Shown piece by piece: positions 23,745 through 37,232 of a stretch of 64,000 bases of DNA. A model generated the notes under the pieces. It saw only the letters and a program-made list of their open reading frames with translations, did no database searches and was not told where the DNA came from. Where the stretch lies: the NCBI GenBank assembly GCA_933228675.1, contig OW121742.1, positions 14,710,489-14,774,488 on the forward strand, in the 5' to 3' direction. A program made the translations under genes and the position numbers. Origin of the DNA: Stomorhina lunata (lineage: Eukaryota > Arthropoda > Insecta > Diptera > Rhiniidae). How positions within the stretch are numbered: the stretch's first letter is position 1; each line of letters starts with the position of its first letter.

Positions 23745-25055
23745 GAAACAAATACATACATATATATTTTTGTTAATATTGATAGTTAAGCCCCCAGAAT
23801 CGACGATTATACTTGTAAGATATTTAATTTATAATCGAAATTTCAAATCAAATAAAATTCAAAATTAAAAAAAACTTTGTTTACATTAATCAATTCAATA
23901 TTTGCTGTTAAATAATAATTTTTGTTTACAATTTGAAAAATTTTGGCAAATCTGAGGGAAATATTTGGCGACTGTGACGCCGGAAAAAAATAAACTATTA
24001 CTATCAGGGGAAAAAATTACTATAAACAAAAAAATGGTGAATAAGTAAATTAAATAAATTTTTAAAATATTAAATATTAAAAATTACTAAAAAAGTTTGC
24101 AGAAAGCAATAAAGCAAACATCAAGAAATTAGCGAAAATATTTTAGGATCAATCAAAGGCTTCAAACAAGTCAAGATTGTTTGGAGAAAAAACTTAGCAC
24201 AAGTACAAGTCAGCTTTAAAATCCTATTTCCCCGGTTTTTTGTCTAATATTTGAACCCCAGGAACATTTTTTTTGATCGGTTATATATGTAGATATTTTC
24301 GCTATAGTATAATTGACAACTTTACCTTGAGCTGTTGACGAAAACCACTCATTGGGCTCATTCAATTTTAAAACACACTTTTAGAAAAAATATTTCTTGT
24401 AATTTTTTTTTAATACAAAATATTCTATTTATAATTCTTCCACTAATAATTCTCCAAATTTCAACTTTTTTTATTGATCTGCAATTTTCTTAATACTTTT
24501 ATCGCTTTATTTTTCTTTTAATAAATAAAAATTATTTTAAATACTCAAATCTTTTAAAAACACTTTAAAAACTTCCGAAAAATATTCAAAACCACATATT
24601 CAAAATCCACAAAAAAAAATTTAACATTCAAAAATAGAAATCAAAACACGCTAGTATTTTTTATTTTTAATATTTTTCGATTTTGAATTTATTTTCGAAT
24701 ACAACACGTTTACGAACCGATCGATGCACGTTGAAATTGAAAATAAATAGATTTGAATATTGTGATCGACTAAAAACCCCCATCATCACAATAATTTATA
24801 AAAGATCAACAAGCAAAAAAAATAACAAAGGCGAATTCAAACACCAACAAAAGCGAAAAGTCTATCAGATGAGGCGAAGACAAGCAACATTTGTTATTAA
24901 GGCAAATTATTTATTATTATTTAGGCAAAACAGAATTAAGAGAATTGAAATATTAAATATTTGACAAATCAAATTTTAAGAGAATTACTCTTAAAAAAAT
25001 ATTGTGGAGGTTTTAAAAAACGTCGGCGGCTCATCAACTCTAATAACGCTTTTAG
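23745..25055. other. AT-rich sequence with a more complex island near 24680-24780
   Basis: No gene is supported. The 93-codon plus-strand frame at 24683-24964 is Lys/Arg/Ile-rich and unlike known domains. The island around CGAACCGATCGATGCACG has normal complexity and could be a conserved noncoding or untranslated exon, but this cannot be decided from sequence alone. Confidence 0.4.
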
Positions 25056-25059
25056 AGGA

Positions 25060-26145
25060 AAATTTTTAAAGAGAATTTAAAAAAAAGATTTTTTAAAAAA
25101 TTAGGTTTTTGGAAAAAAATTTAAAAAAAATCATTCTTTAAGGGAATTTTTAAAAAATTGGCTTTTTAACTGGAATTTTAGCAAAAATAACTTTTTTAAG
25201 GGAATTTTTTAAATATTCACTTTTTAAGGTAATCTTCAAAAATTCATTTTTTTAAGGGAATTTTTCGAAAATTCACTTTTTTAATGTAATTTTCCAAAAA
25301 TTCACTTTTAAAAAAATTTTTCAAAAATTCACTTTTTAATGGAATTTTAAAAAATTCACATTTTAAGAAAATTTTTTAAAACTTCACTTTTTAAAGGAAT
25401 TTTTCAAAAATTTTCTTTTTTAAGGAATTTTTCAAAAATTCCCTTTTTTAACGGAATTTTTCAAAAATTCACTTTTAAAAAAAAAATTTTAAAAATTCAC
25501 TTATTTAAGAGAATTTTTCAAAAATTCACTTTTTAAGAACTTTCTAAAGGAATTTTTCCATTCTCCTTTTAAACGGAATTTCTCAAAATTTCACTTTTTA
25601 AGGGAATTTTTCAAAATTACCTTTTTTTAGGAAAATTTTCAAGGAATTTTTCAAATATACCTTTTTTTAAGGAAATTTCAAAAATTCACTTTTTTAATGG
25701 AATTTTTCAAAAATTCACTTTTTTAAAGGAATTTTTCAAAAATTTTCTTTTTTAAAGAATTTTTCAAAAATTTAATTTTTTTAAGGAATTTTTCAAAAAT
25801 TTATTTTTTTTAAGGAATTTTTCAAAAACTCGCTTTTTTGGGAAATATTTTAAAAATTCACTTTTTAAGAGAATTTTCAAAACCTCACTTTTAAGGGTAT
25901 TTTTCAACATTTCACTTTTTTAAGGGAATTTTTCAAAAATTCACTTTTCCAAGGGAATTTTTCAAAAATTCACTTTTTTAAGGGAATTTTTCAAAAATTT
26001 TGAAAATTTTTTTTAAAATGTGAATTTTTGAAAAATTCACTTAAAATTTTGTTGAAAGGAATTTCACTTTTAAGGGAATTTCACTTTTAAAGGAATTTCA
26101 CTTTTTATGGGAATTTTTCAAAAATTCATTTTTTAAAGGAAATTT
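25060..26145. repeat. Satellite array R5 (about 29-bp)
   Basis: Repeats of GGGAATTTTTCAAAAATTCA followed by CTTTTTTAA, period near 29 bp with much length variation. It shares the AATTTTTCAAAAATT block with R6/R7 but has a different spacer. It runs directly into R6 at about 26145, where orientation changes. Confidence 0.9.
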
Positions 26146-26149
26146 TTTT

Positions 26150-28020
26150 TTAATTTCCTTTAAAAATAAGAATTTTTTTAAAAATTTCCTGTAAAACAAA
26201 GAAATTTATTGAAAAGTTTTCTTTAAAAATAAAAAAAATTTTAAAAAGAAAGTAAGAAATTTAAAAAAATCCTTTAAAAATAAGAAATTTTTGAAAAAAA
26301 TTCAAAAACAAATTTTGAAATTGGTTTTATAAAAATAAGATATTTTTGAAAAATGTCTATTAAAATTATCCTATAAAAATAAGAAATTTGTTAAAAATTT
26401 TCTATAAAAATTAAAAAGTTTTTTTAAAATTTTTCAAAATTTTCTTTAAAAATAAGAAATTTTTGAAAATTTTCTATAAATAAGAAATTTTTGAAAAATT
26501 TTCTTTAAGAATAAGAAATTTTTGAAAATTTTCCTAAAAAAAATAAGAAATTTTTGAAAAATTTCCTAAAAAAATAAGTAATTTTTGAAAATTTCCTAAA
26601 AAAAATAAGAAATTTTTGAAAATTTCCCAAACAAAATAAAAAATTTATATTAAAAATAAAAAGTTCTATAAAAAATTTTTTTAAAAATTTCCAATAAAAT
26701 AATAAATTTTTGAAAAATTTCCTATAAAAAAAGGAATTTAATAATTTCCTATAAAAATAAGAAATTTCTAAAAAATTTCCTTATAAATAAGAAATTTTTG
26801 AAAAATTTCCTAAAAATAAGAAATTTTTGAAAATATTCCTTTAAAAATAAGAAATTTTTTAAAAATTTCCTTTAAAAATAAGAAATTTTTTAAAAATTTC
26901 CTAGAAAACTAAGAAATTTTTATAAATTTTCCTATAAAAATAAGAAATTTTTAATAAATATCCTACAAAAATAAAAAGTTTTTGAAAAATTTTCTACAAA
27001 AATAAGAAATTTTTGCAAAATTTTTGGAAAATTTCTCGTAAAACTAAGAAATTTTTGAAAATTTTCTTATGAAAAAAATAAATTTTTGAAAATTTTCTTA
27101 TGAAAATAAGAAATTTTTGAAAAAAATTAGAATTTTTTGAAAAATTTTCTTTAAAAATAAGAATTTTTTGAGAATTTTCCAATAAAAATAAGAAATTTTT
27201 TAAAAATTTCTATAAAAATAGGAACTTATTCAAAATTTCCTCTAAATTTTGCAAAAATTTCCTATAAAAATAGCAGATTTTTGAAAAATTTCCCATAGAA
27301 ATAGGAGATTTTTAAAAAATTTTCTATAAAACTAAAAAATTTTTGTAAAATTTTTTTATAAAAGTAGAAAATTTTTTAAAAATTTCCTATTAAAATAGAA
27401 AATTTTTTAAAAATTTCCTATAAAAATAGAAATTTTTTTAAAAATTTCCTATAAAAATATAAATTTTTTTAAAAATTTCCTATAAAAATAGAAAATTTTT
27501 AAAAATTTTCCTGTAAATATAGGAAATTTTTAAAAAATTTCTTATAAAATTAATTTTTTCAAAAATTTCCTATTTTTATAGGATATTTTTCACAATTTTA
27601 TAGCAAATTTTTGAAAAATTTTCTATAAAAACAAAAAATTTTTGAAAAATTTCCTAAAAATAAAAAAAAAAATTGAAAAATTTACTAAAAATAAGAAATT
27701 TTTGAAAAATTTCCTAATAAATAAATAAGAAATTTTTGAAAAATTTACTAAAAAAAAGAAATTTATAAAGAATTTTCTAAACATAAGAAATTTTTGAAAA
27801 ATTTCCTAAAATTAAGAAATTTTTGAAAAAATTTCCTAAAAATAAGAAATTTTTGAAAAATTTCCTAAAAATAAGAAATTTTTGAAAAATTTCCTACAAA
27901 CAAGAAATTGTTGAAAATTTCCTAAAAATAAGAAATTTTTGAAAATTTCCTAAAAATAAGATATTTTTAAAAATTTCCTATAAAAATAAGAAATTTTTTA
28001 AAAATTTCCTATAATAAAAA
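26150..28020. repeat. Satellite array R6 (31-bp; TAAGAAATTTTTGAAAAATT orientation)
   Basis: About 60 diverged copies of TAAGAAATTTTTGAAAAATT followed by TCCTATAAAAA, period 31 bp with frequent indels. It is the reverse complement of R7 at 29540-31500 and has the same orientation as R12 at 61205-62890. Reading frames in it are artefacts. Confidence 0.95.
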
Positions 28021-29540
28021 AGTAAATTTAAAACAAAAAAAAATTGCTTTAAAAATAAGAGTAATGAAAACACCTTTTAAAAAATGTAATTTTCAATAAA
28101 TTCTTAATAATATAAAATCAAAAACATTTTAACAACATCACGCTAATTAAATTTTTATAAACTATTCAATAAATATTAAAAATTTTTCTATTTTTATTGA
28201 GTTTCGCATAAGCCACCAAAAATTGCTTGTATGTACCAACAAAATACAAAGAAATATTTAAATACTAACATTACTCGTAGTAATAAAAATTTATAATTCA
28301 TGCCAACAAAATTAAAATGACAAACAAAATCTCATCATCACATAAATATTTTTCACCTTTTAAAAGTTATCATCTATCATTTTTGAATATAAAGTTCAAA
28401 TCAAATTTTTGGTGTGTGGCTGCATTTGATATGAAACGAACTTTTAGCTCATAAATTTACACAAATACCAGCAACAAGATTTATTATTCGCCATCGTTCT
28501 CTTTCTTCTCTGCGATAATGTCTAACATCTCTTATACGAATGTCAAGCTAACGGTAAAAGACAAATAACGAAGAGATTTGAAGATAAACAACTGCTACGA
28601 GATACCGTTAAAAATTGAGGAAGACATTTTTCTCCGCTAACACTAATAAATCTTTTAGACGAAAAACAAATCACTTTATCTGCGAATTCGCCGCAGTTTT
28701 ATATATATTTAGTTTGCGCTGACGAAATGAGAAAAAAAATCGTGATGTAGTGGTGAAATATTTTAGCGTAGCAAATTTATTGCTATTGCATTTTGACAGT
28801 ATTTTGGGACTTAATAATTTTCTTTAAGGTACGATTTTAAATTTTAAAATTCCAATAAAAAAATCAAATAAAAACTAATTTTTATAAAAATGTTTTTTTC
28901 AAAGGAAAGTATTTTGACATGCATCAAAAACACTCACAAGAGACAGTTTTAATATAAAATTAATTTAAAAAATCGAAAAACTCATCAAAGTCTAGTCATG
29001 CTAGACTTGTTTTAAATATAATTATTTTTTATTAAAAATAACTCTCAACGAAAAAATTTTTGCACTAGATTCAAAAGAGACTATGTTGCAAATAAACAAT
29101 TTTTATACACAAAAATTCTGCGAACATTTTGTCTCAAAATAGAACATGTTTTCACAACGATCAAATTTATTTTTCCTCGTACTCAATTATTATCAATAAG
29201 ATAATAAATAACAACAAAAATAAATGTTTAAACAAAAGAAACAAAAATTTGTCGTAAGTAAATTAAATTAGCAGATAAATGACGCATGATTAATTGTTTT
29301 CTTATTTGTCTTCTTCGAAAGACTGTATTTAGTTTTCAATTTGTTTAACAAATAAAAATATTAAATGTTCTATTTTAAAAGGTGGGAGTTTTCTTAATAA
29401 ATTCTGAGACGATGCAAAACCAAATAATTTATACACGCGATTTAAAGTCAATAAATTTCTTTGAGTTCTCATCAAACATGTGAAAAAAATACTTTTATAA
29501 AAATAATACATTTTTGTAAAATTCACTAAAACCATTTGAA
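28021..29540. other. Unique spacer between inverted satellites R6 and R7
   Basis: Normal-complexity DNA, notably 28400-28800 (for example CGCCATCGTTCTCTTTCTTC), with no coding region that I can support. It would be the loop of the R6/R7 foldback and is a candidate for intronic regulatory sequence. Confidence 0.45.
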
Positions 29541-29544
29541 GTTT

Positions 29545-31505
29545 TTTAAAAATTTCTTTTTTTTATTGGAAATTTTTAAAAAAATTTTCATTTTTTCAAA
29601 AAATTTTTATTTTTATAAAAAATTTTTCAAAAAATTTCTTATTTTTATAAGAAATTTTTCAAAAATTTCTTATTTTTATAAGAAATTTTTCAAAAATTTC
29701 TTATTTTTATAAGAAATTTAACAAAAATTTCTTATTTTTAAAAGAAATTTTTCAAAAATTTCTTATTTTTAAAAAAATTTTTCAAAAATTTCTTATTTTT
29801 ATAAGAAATTTTTCAAAAATTTATTTTTTTTATAAGAAATTTTTCAAAAATTTCTTATTTTTATAAGAAATTTTTCAAAAATTTCTTATTTTTATAAGAA
29901 ATTTTTCAAAAATTTCTTATTTTTATAAGAAATTTTTCAAAAATTTCTTATTTTTATTTCTTATTTTTATAAGAAATTTTTCAAAAATTTCTTATTTTCA
30001 TAAGAAATTTTTCAAAAATTTCTTATTTTTATAAGAAATTTTTCAAAAATTTCTTATTTTTATAAGAAATTTTTCAAAAATTTCTTATTTTTATAAGAAA
30101 TTTTTCAAAAATTTCTTATTTTTATAAGAAATTTTTCAAAAATTTCTTATTTTTATAAGAAATTTTTCAAAAATTTCTTATTTTTATAAGAAATTTTTCA
30201 AAAATTTCTTATTTTTATAAGAAATTTTTCAAAACTTTCTTATTTTTATAAGAAATTTTTCAAAAATTTCTTATTTTTATAAGAAATTTTTCAAAAATTT
30301 CTTATTTTTATAAGAAATTTTTCAAAACTTTCTTATTTTTATAAGAAATTTTTCAAAAATTTCTTATTTTTATTAGAAATTTTTCAAAAATTTCTTATTT
30401 TTATAAGAAATTTTTCAAAAATTTCTTATTTTTATAAGAAATTTTTCAAAAATTTCTTATTTTTATAAGAAATCTTTCAAAAATTATTTTTATAAGAAAT
30501 TTTAAAAAAATTTTCATATTTTTATAGGAAATTTTTCAACAATTTTTTATTTTTATAGGAAATTTTTCAAAAATTTCTTATTTTTATAGGAATTTTTTCA
30601 AAAATTTCCTATTTTTATGAGAAATTTTTCAAAAATTTTAAAAAGACATTTTTCAAAAATTCTTATTTTACTAAGAAATTTTTCAAAAATTTCATATTTT
30701 TACAAGAAATTTTTTAAAAATTTCTTATTTTTAAAAGAAATTTTACAAAAAATTCTTATTTTTATAGGAAATTTTGCAAAAATTTCTTATTTTTATAAGA
30801 AATTTTTCAAAATTTTTTTATATCTATAAGAATTTTTTTTAAAATTTCTTATTTTTATAAGAAATTTTTCAAAAATTTCTTATTTTTTTAAGAAATTTTT
30901 CAAAAATTTCTTATTTTTTTAAGAAATTTTTAAAAATTTCTTATTTCTATAAGGAATTTTTCAAAAATTTCTTATTTTTATAAGAAGTTCTTCCAAAAAT
31001 TCTTATTTTTATAATAAACTTTTCAAAAATTTCTCATTTTTATAGAAAAATTTTCAAAAATTTCTTATTTTTATAGGAAGTTTTCAAAAAATTGTTATTT
31101 TTGTAGAAAATTTTTCAAAAATTTCTTATTTTTATAGGAAATTTTTCAAAAATTTCTTATTTTTATAGGAAATTTTTCAAAAATTTCTTATTTTTATAGG
31201 AAATTTTACAAAAATTTCTTATTTTTATAGGAATTTTTTCAAAAATTTCTTATTTTTGTAGGAAATTTTTCTTGGAAATTCTTCAAAAATTTCCTATTTT
31301 TATAGGAAATTTTTCAAAAATTTCTTATTTTTATAGGAAATTTTTCAAAAATTTCTTATTTTTATAGGAAATTTTTCAAAAATTTCTTATTTTTATAGGA
31401 AATTTTTCAAAAATTTCTTATTTTTATAGGAAATTTTTCAAAAATTTCTTATTTTTATAGGAAATTTTTCAAAAATTTCTTATTTTGATAGAAATTTAAA
31501 AAAAA
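29545..31505. repeat. Satellite array R7 (31-bp), inverted relative to R6
   Basis: About 62 copies of AAGAAATTTTTCAAAAATTT followed by CTTATTTTTAT. The block 29640-30480 is very homogeneous. Later copies use AGGAAATTT. Reverse complement of R6 and R12. Confidence 0.95.
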
Positions 31506-31880
31506 AAAAAATTTTAATTTTCTATAAAAATAAGAAATTTTTGAAAAATTTCCTATAAAAATAAGAAAATTTTTGAAGAATTTCCAAGAAAAATTTCCTA
31601 CAAAAATAAGACATTTTTGAAAAATTTCCAAAAAAAAAACAAAAATTTTTAAAAATTTCCTAAGAAAAATAAGAAATTTCTTAAAAATTTTTAAAAGAGA
31701 AGAAATTGTTGTAAAATTTCCTATAAAAAAAATAAATGTTTGAAAAATTTATTGAACAATCTCCTCAACTTATTGAACAATTTATTGAACAATTTCCTAT
31801 AAAAGTAAAAGGAAATTTAAAAAAATTTCCTATAAAAATAAGAATTTTTTTGATAATTTTTGAAAATTTTTTCTTTAAAG
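31506..31880. repeat. Inverted tail of R7 (head-to-head junction)
   Basis: At about 31505, across an A-rich stretch, the array reverses orientation and reads TAAGAAATTTTTGAAAAATT. The rare variant TTTTTCTTGGAAATTCTTC seen at about 31269-31290 reappears as its complement, GAAGAATTTCCAAGAAAAA, at about 31576-31595, showing that the tail is an inverted copy of the preceding segment. Confidence 0.8.
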
Positions 31881-31884
31881 TGAA

Positions 31885-33285
31885 AACTTTTCAAAAATTC
31901 TCTTTTAAACGAGAACTTTTCAAAAATTCTCCTTAGAAAAAATTTTTTTGGTCACTTTTGTATAACTTAAACTTCTCTAACGATCTTCTTCTAGAGCAAA
32001 ATCTCTTCTTATCTCTTAAAATGATGTCTTTATTTTGCTGGTGGCTTGACTTAACTTTGTTTTTGATGATATTTTAAATAAACAAATTATTAAAGTCAAT
32101 ATTTGCTAAAGACTGCAAGTGTTTTTATAGCAAAAACTCTACAACAACAACAAAATGATAATTCTGCCAAACAAGATCATCGATGACAAAATGTCAAAAC
32201 AAATACATAAATGAAACCCGGTTAAATTCAAGCTGATTAAAAAAAAATGTGTCAATGAAACTTTAAAGAAAATTAAACCAATGAGCAGAATTAAAAAGAA
32301 GATAAGAAAACAGATATTTTAAAAATTTTACAAAAATTTTGTCAGTTATATATTTTGTTACCCAGTGTTAATTTTTCATCACCGTCACCAACATTAACAA
32401 TAATTTGTAAATATAAGAAAAATCTTGAAAAAATTAAATTTATTGATTACTTTATACATTTGTAATATGCTAAATATATCACCCATTTTTTCTTTGGGTA
32501 GAAAAAAGAAAATATAAAATTGTTTCTAAGATTTTCTTTTTAAAATTTTTTACATTTTAAATGCTAAAAAAAAGTCTTTAATAATACTTTTTTCATATAC
32601 TAAGTACTTTTTTTGATTCCCCCCTTTTTGACTCTTTGCTCATTTTTATCACTTTATTTAGTGCCAAAAATTATTACGCCTGAGTTGTGGTTTTTTAAAT
32701 CAAATTTATATTTTTGGCTGGTGTTTTTCGTTGGCTGTAATTTTGAATAGTCTTTTTAGGTTTTTCATATTTATGACTGTTTGTTTCTGGGTGATGAAAA
32801 ATTTGTTTAGCGGCAAACAAAAAACATTTTATGGTGTAATTTTACAAATTTTTCTTCGGTGGAAAGAGACTTGTTTTGTCATTAATTAGCATTTTTAACT
32901 GGGTGTTCAGATAATTTGTATTTGGTTTCTTATTAAACAATTTATGAGAATTTTTTTGTGGAATTTTGAAAATAATATTTTAGAAAAAAAATTCTATAGT
33001 GGGATTTTTTCTATGTACTAAATAAAGATGTTTATTTGCATAACAGAAGCCTAATCGCTGCATTGATTGGAAAATAAGAACTGCAAATATTGTGGTGTAT
33101 ATTTTTGGGATGTCAATAGAAGTAGAAAATTAAATAAATCTTATGCACTAATTTTATTTAAAGTCTCCTAAAAGTATTCTACATAGTTGTTTCTGAAATA
33201 TCAAATTAAAAATTCAGTAAATTATATATTCATACACGATTAATAACATTATCAAAGGCTTATTGTAAACATTTTCTAATGATAT
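31885..33285. other. Unique AT-rich intronic sequence
   Basis: Moderate complexity, no supported gene, repeat or RNA. Confidence 0.5.
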
Positions 33286-33289
33286 AAAA

Positions 33290-36200
33290 CATTATAAGAT
33301 TTTTCAATATAAAAACTTTTTATAAAAAATTTTTCGATACAAAAGTTTTTTATAGAAAATTTTTCGATATTAAAACTTTTTATAGAAAATTTTTTTGATA
33401 TTAAAACTTTTTATAAAAAATTTTTCGATATAAAAATTTTTTATCAAAAATTTTTTGATATAAAAATTTTTTGTCGAAAATTTTTTTATATAAAAATTTT
33501 TTGTCGAAAATTTTTTTATATAAAAATTGTTTATCGAAAATTTTTCGATATAAAATTTTTAATAGAAATTTTAGATATAAAATTATTTATAGAAAACTTT
33601 TCGAAACAAATTTTTTCTATTTAAAATAATTTGAAGAAAATTTTTCGATACAAAAATTTTTTATAGAAAATTTTTGATATAAAAATTCTTTATAGACAAA
33701 TTTTCGATATAAAAATTTTTTATAAAAAATTTTTCGACACAAAAATTTTTTAAAGCAAATTTATAAAAATTTTTTACAGAAAATTTTTCGATATAAAATT
33801 TTTAATAGAAATTTTTCGATATAAAAATTTTTTATAGAAAATTTTTCGATATAAGAATTTTTTAAAGAAAATTTTTCGATATTAAATTTTTAACAGAAAT
33901 TTTGGATAAAAACTTTTAATAGAAATTTTGGATATAAAATTATTTATAGAAAATTTTTCGAAACTAAATTTTTCTGTTGAAAATAATTTAAAGGTAATTT
34001 TTTGAAAAAAAAAAAAAAATTTTTAAATTTTTATAGAAAATTTTTCGATATAAAAATTGTTTATAAAAAATTTTTCGATATAAAATTTTTAATAGAAATT
34101 TTGGATATAAAATTTTTAATAGAAATTTTTCGATATAAAAATTTTTTATAGAAAATTTTTCGATACAAAAGTTTTTTTTTTTGGAAAATTTTTAGATACA
34201 AAAATTTTTTATAGAAAATTTTTCGATATAAATTTTTAAAAAGAAATTTTGGATATAAATTATTCATAGAAAATTTTTCGAAACAAAATTTTTTATAGAA
34301 AATTTTACGATATAAAAATTGTTTATAGAAAATTATTCGATATAAAAATTTTTAAAAAATTTTGGATATAAAATTATTTATAGAAAATTTTTCGAAACTA
34401 AATTTTTTATAAAAAATGTTTCTTTTTAAAATTTTTTATAGAAAATTTTACGATATAAAAATTTTTCGATATAAATATTTTGTGTACAAAATTTTTCCAT
34501 ATAAAACTTTTTTATAGAAAATTTTCAGATATAAAAATTTTTCATAGAAAATTTTTGATATAAAATTTTTAAAAGAAATAAAATTTTGAAAAGAAAGTTT
34601 TGATATAAAATTATTCATAGAATATTTTTCGAAACAAAATTTTTTATAGAAAATTTTTCTATTTAAAATTTTTTACAGAAAATTTTAAGAAACAAAAATT
34701 TGTTATAGAAAATTTTTCGATATTAAAATTTTTTGATATAAAAATTTTTTGAAAAAAATGTTTCGATATAAAAATTATTTATAGGACATTTTTCGATGTA
34801 AAAATTTGTTAGAAAAATTTTCGATATAAAAATTTGTTAGAAAATTTTTCGATATAAAAATTTTTTATAGAAAATTTTTGATATAAAAATTCTTTATAGA
34901 CAAATTTTCGATATAAAAATTTTTTATAAAAAATTTTTCGATATAAAAATTTTTTAAAGCAAATTTATAAAATTTTTTTACAGAAAATTTTTCGATATAA
35001 AATTTTTAATAGAAATTTTTCGATATAAATATTTTTTATAGAAAATTTTTCGATATAAGAATTTTTTAAAGAAAATTTTTCGATATTAAATTTTTAACAG
35101 AAATTTTGGATAAAAAACTTTTAATAGAAATTTTGGATATAAAATTATTTATAGAAAATTTTTCGAAACTAAATTTTTCTGTTGTAAATAATTTAAAGGT
35201 AATTTTTTGAAAAAAAAAAATTTTTTAAATTTTTATAGAAAATTTTTCGATATAAAAATTGTTTATAAAAAATTTTTCGATATAAAATTTTTAATAGAAA
35301 TTTTGGATATACAATTTTTAATAGAAATTTTTCGATATAAAAATTTTTTATAGAAAATTTTTCGATATAAAAGTTTTTTTTTGGAAAATTTTTAGATACA
35401 AAAATTTTTTATAGAAAATTTTTCGATATAAATTTTTAAAAAGAAATTTTGGATATAAATTATTCATAGAAAATTTTTCGAAACAAAATTTTTTATAGAA
35501 AATTTTACGATATAAAAATTGTTTATAGAAAATTATTCGATATAAAAATTTTTAAAAAATTTTGGATATAAAATTATTTATAGAAAATTTTTCGAAACTA
35601 AATTTTTTATAAAAAATGTTTCTTTTTAAAATTTTTTATAGAAAATTTTACGATATAAAAATTTTTCGATATAAATATTTTGTGTACAAAATTTTTCCAT
35701 ATAAAACTTTTTTATAGAAAATTTTCAGATATAAAAATTTTTCATAGAAAATTTTTGATATAAAATTTTTAAAAGAAATAAAATTTTGAAAAGAAAGTTT
35801 TGATATAAAATTATTCATAGAATATTTTTCGAAACAAAATTTTTTATAGAAAATTTTTCTATTTAAAATTTTTTACAGAAAATTTTAAGAAACAAAAATT
35901 TGTTATAGAAAATTTTTCGATATTAAAATTTTTTGATATAAAAATTTTTTGAAAAAAATGTTTCGATATAAAAATTATTTATAGGACATTTTTCGATGTA
36001 AAAATTTGTTAGAAAAATTTTCGATATAAAAATTTGTTAGAAAATTTTTCGATATAAAAATTTTTTATAGAACATTTTTCAATATTAAAATTTTTTATAG
36101 AAAATTTTTCGATATTAAAATTGTTTATAGAAAATTTTTCGATCTAAAAACTTTTTATAGAAAATTTTTTGATATAAAAATTTTTTATAGAAAATTTTTT

Positions 36201-36600
36201 GATATACAAAGTTTTTATAAAAAAATTTTCCAGATAAAAAAAATAATTTTTTAATTCATAATATTTTTTTTCCAAAATTTTTGGGTATAAAAATTTTGTA
36301 TAGAATATTTTTCGATATAAAATTTTTTATAGAAATTTTGGAAACAAATTTTTGATAGAAAATTTTTGGATTTTCTACGATACCTATACAAATTTTTAGA
36401 AAATTTAAGATATACAAAATTTGTTTATCTAAAAATTTTCTATAGAGAATGTTTAGATATAAATGTTTTAGACATTTTTTGATATAAAAATTTTTTATAG
36501 AAAATTTTTCGATGCACAAATTTTTTATATATTGTAAAATTTTCTACGATATCTATAAAAAAAATTTATAGAAAAATTGTCGATACAAATATTTTTTAAA
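33290..36600. repeat. Satellite array R8 (about 31-bp; CGATAT hexamer) with a 1.2-kb internal duplication
   Basis: Diverged units of TTATAGAAAATTTTTCGATA followed by TAAAAATTTTT. A segment of about 1.2 kb (roughly 33665-34862) is repeated in tandem at 34866-36065. The last 480 bp of each copy (34381-34860 and 35581-36060) look identical. The unit is the reverse complement of the R9 unit. Confidence 0.93.
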
Positions 36601-37090
36601 AAACTTTCAAAAATACTCATAATATAAATTGCACACAAGGCTCTAATATATAAAATTTCATTTATTTAAGTTCCACAAATTTATCAGCAGGGAAAAGGCC
36701 ATAAAATCTTTAAAGGCTCAATTAAATAATTCTATAGTTAATTAAAATTTGTTTCATTCTTTAAGATGATCTGCCTTTAAATTTGTTGAATAAATGTTTT
36801 TAAATATAAATAAATAAATTAATTGCGGCACTTGGTCATCGGGCACTTAAAAATTCTCTCACTGGGATAAAATCATCCCAATTAATTTATTAATAATAAA
36901 TTTAAATAACAAATGCATACAATTTTTTAAACAAGACAATTAATTAAGATTAAACTAATAAGAAAAGATAAATGAGCAAATGTGCATTGATAAAAAAAAA
37001 TGTTAGATATTATAATAATGAATCATAGATTTTTTAAATGTTTGGGGTTCAGCCCGCAACTACCTCTATCGGTAATAACAATAAAGAAAA
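36601..37090. other. Spacer between inverted satellites R8 and R9
   Basis: About 0.5 kb of non-satellite AT-rich DNA. No gene was seen. Confidence 0.5.
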
Positions 37091-37169
37091 ATTGTCTATA
37101 TAAAATTGTTATATTAATTAATTTTCTATAGAAAATTTTTTATATAAACTTAACTTAAATTTTTTATAT

Positions 37170-37232
37170 TAAAAAATCGTTAGATGCTAAAATCTGAAGG
37201 TGGGTTCGAATTCCAGTCGGAGCGCATATGTC
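37170..37232 (+). other. tRNA-like 3' half (B-box)
   Basis: GGTGGGTTCGAATTCCAGTC contains a pol III B-box (GGTTCGAATTC) with four of five possible T-stem pairs, but there is no A-box or acceptor stem. It sits as a short non-satellite island inside R9 and is probably a tRNA-derived SINE fragment or degenerate tRNA pseudogene. Confidence 0.45.

Noticed and set aside
24683..24964. 93-codon plus-strand frame
   Set aside because: Composition-driven (Lys/Arg/Ile/Asn), with no domain, no splice context and no support from flanking exons.
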